Below, one piece after another: positions 6,616 through 7,795 of a stretch of DNA of 7,795 nucleotides. This DNA is from Oribacterium parvum (GTDB lineage Bacteria > Bacillota > Clostridia > Lachnospirales > Lachnospiraceae), in assembly GCA_938022235.1 (NCBI GenBank), contig CALIEL010000361.1:1-7795 (forward strand), read 5' to 3'. The stretch's first letter is position 1; each line of letters begins with the position of its first letter. The notes under the pieces are model-generated. The model ran no database searches, was not told where the DNA came from, and saw only the letters and a list, made by a program, of their open reading frames with translations. Position numbers and translations under genes: made by a program.

Positions 6616-7431
6616 ATGAGGAAAAAACCACCGTTCGGCACGATTTTTTTCACTTTAATTCTGCTTTTGCTGGTTGTAACAGCACTTTTTCCATTTGTAT
6701 ATATGCTGCTGACTTCTCTAAAGCAGAGTTATTCCTTAGGGTTGGATTTCAGTTTGCTTGGGTTGAATTTCAAAAACTATAATACTGTTTTTAAAAACTT
6801 TGATTTTGCAAGATATTTTATGAACAGTGTGATTGTAGCGATGCTTGCCTGCTTCTTTAACTGCTTGATCAGTTCTCTTGCTGCTTACGGCTTTGCAAAG
6901 AAGAACTTTGTGGGCAAGGAGGTTATATTCTGGATTTATCTTGCTACGTTAATGATTCCTTCACAGGTAATCTTGGTTCCTATGACCTTGATTATTCGGA
7001 AGCTGCATATTGCCAATACTTATGCTGCCCTTTTTCTTCCGCTTGTGAATGCGTTTGGCGTATTTTTAATTAAGCAGTTCTTGGAAAGTCTGCCGAATGA
7101 CTTATTGGAGGCGGCGAGAATGGATGGATGCGGTGAATTCAGTATTTTCATACGTATTGTAATTCCGCTCATTAAACCGGCATTGGTATCCTTAACGGTG
7201 TTTACATTTATCACCAGTTGGAACAGTTTTATCTGGCCACTAATTTCGATCACGAATCAAAATAGGAATACGCTTACCCTTGCTTTATCTTCTCTGCAAG
7301 GGAACTATGCTACAAATTATGGTTTGGTGATGGCCGGGGCAACACTTACCTTTTTGCCGCCATTTTTCCTTTATTTAGTTTTGCAGAAACAGTTTGTGGA
7401 AGGAATTGCGTTAAGTGGAATAAAGGGGTGA
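6616..7431 (+). CDS. Sugar ABC transporter permease 2 (MalG/UgpE-type)
   Basis: This 271-residue membrane protein is the partner of the preceding permease, and the two form the heterodimeric channel. The N-terminus is short and basic (MRKKPPFG), then the first membrane helix ends in FPFVYMLLTSLKQ, a standard feature of MalG/UgpE-like proteins. The EAA loop is EAARMDGCG at about residues 165-173, followed by IVIPLIKPAL. The segment FTFITSWNSFIWPLI and the C-terminal FVEGIALSGIKG are also typical. Start choice: ATG at 6616 follows AAGGAGG (6603-6609, inside the end of permease 1) with a six-base gap. An upstream in-frame ATG at 6565 lies inside permease 1 and would add a charged, non-family extension. 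Only the two permeases and the receptor are encoded here, with no nucleotide-binding subunit in the window. Confidence 0.93.
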   Translation: MRKKPPFGTIFFTLILLLLVVTALFPFVYMLLTSLKQSYSLGLDFSLLGLNFKNYNTVFKNFDFARYFMNSVIVAMLACFFNCLISSLAAYGFAKKNFVGKEVIFWIYLATLMIPSQVILVPMTLIIRKLHIANTYAALFLPLVNAFGVFLIKQFLESLPNDLLEAARMDGCGEFSIFIRIVIPLIKPALVSLTVFTFITSWNSFIWPLISITNQNRNTLTLALSSLQGNYATNYGLVMAGATLTFLPPFFLYLVLQKQFVEGIALSGIKG

Positions 7432-7434
7432 ACT

Positions 7435-7795
7435 ATGACAAAATATCAATTCAAATTAGTTGATTCTTTGGAAAAAGTAATGCCGGCAAGAAATCCGGAA
7501 GAACTTTCCGAACTTTCGTTAAAAGGATATCTTGGAGAAAGAATCTCATTTCAGCTTGCCTATACATGTGAAAATGATGATTTGGGCCATAGTGGAACCA
7601 AGTTCTGCATACAGCTTGAATCTCCTTTAAAACCGCATTTGCATTTCAGAAAAGTAGGACTTGTGCCTTGTGCCTATCCGTGTCATGGGAGCGTGGATTC
7701 GGATTATCTTACGACAGAACCCGGATTATATCCGGATGTCCTCCTTCCTGTTTCGGAAAAAGAGGAATTCAAAGCGATCCCCAGACAATGGCGAG
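7435..7795 (+). CDS. DUF4091 / GH123-like protein, N-terminal part only (cut by window end)
   Basis: An open frame starts at ATG 7435, three bases after the permease 2 stop, with AGGGGTG (7424-7430) as ribosome binding site, and runs to the last base without a stop, giving 120 residues. There is no signal peptide, so the protein is probably cytoplasmic. Segments such as GERISFQLAY, ESPLKPHLHFRKVGLVPCAYP, DYLTTEPGLYPDVLLP and the final IPRQWR resemble, from memory of the family, the N-terminal beta-sandwich of DUF4091 proteins, the group that includes GH123 N-acetyl-beta-galactosaminidases. The catalytic domain lies beyond the window, so activity and active-site residues cannot be checked. Its position as the last visible gene of the transporter operon suggests it acts on the imported glycoside. 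It could instead be a non-catalytic or differently specific DUF4091 member. Confidence 0.65.
   Translation, partial: MTKYQFKLVDSLEKVMPARNPEELSELSLKGYLGERISFQLAYTCENDDLGHSGTKFCIQLESPLKPHLHFRKVGLVPCAYPCHGSVDSDYLTTEPGLYPDVLLPVSEKEEFKAIPRQWR

Overview
The window looks like chromosomal DNA of a low-GC Clostridia-type Firmicute, most likely Lachnospiraceae. The grounds are AT-rich sequence, strong GGAGG-type ribosome binding sites, a PgcA-type phosphoglucomutase, and the typical order of a large membrane-anchored AraC regulator, a lipoprotein sugar-binding protein, two CUT1 permeases and a glycosidase-like protein. The family placement is inference from gene style, not from a marker gene.

Layout. 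(1) 54-1745, minus strand: a complete alpha-phosphoglucomutase/phosphomannomutase. (2) 1746-1953: a divergent control region with a likely extended -10 promoter in each direction, an inverted repeat over the pgcA -10, and a hairpin in the regulator leader. (3) 1954-4146, plus strand: an AraC-family regulator with an extracellular sensor domain. Its reading frame is cut by one in-frame TAG at 2071-2073, exactly between the first membrane helix and the sensor domain. (4) 4147-4369: a 223-base control region with two candidate -10 boxes, a 27-base interrupted palindrome, an imperfect direct repeat, and a 12-bp hairpin that buries the Shine-Dalgarno of the next gene. (5) 4370-7431: binding protein, permease 1 and permease 2 of a CUT1 sugar ABC importer, with a strong hairpin between the first two. 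(6) 7435 to the window end: the first 120 residues of a DUF4091/GH123-like protein.

How the parts fit. The AraC protein would sense an extracellular sugar or a ligand-loaded binding protein and control the downstream operon. The importer would bring in an oligosaccharide or glycoside, the GH123-like protein may process it, and phosphoglucomutase links released hexose phosphates to glycolysis or sugar-nucleotide synthesis. No ATPase gene is present, so the importer probably uses a shared MsmX/UgpC-type ATPase encoded elsewhere. I found no wholly new system. The most unusual signals are the amber codon in the regulator and the layered DNA/RNA control elements before the binding-protein gene.
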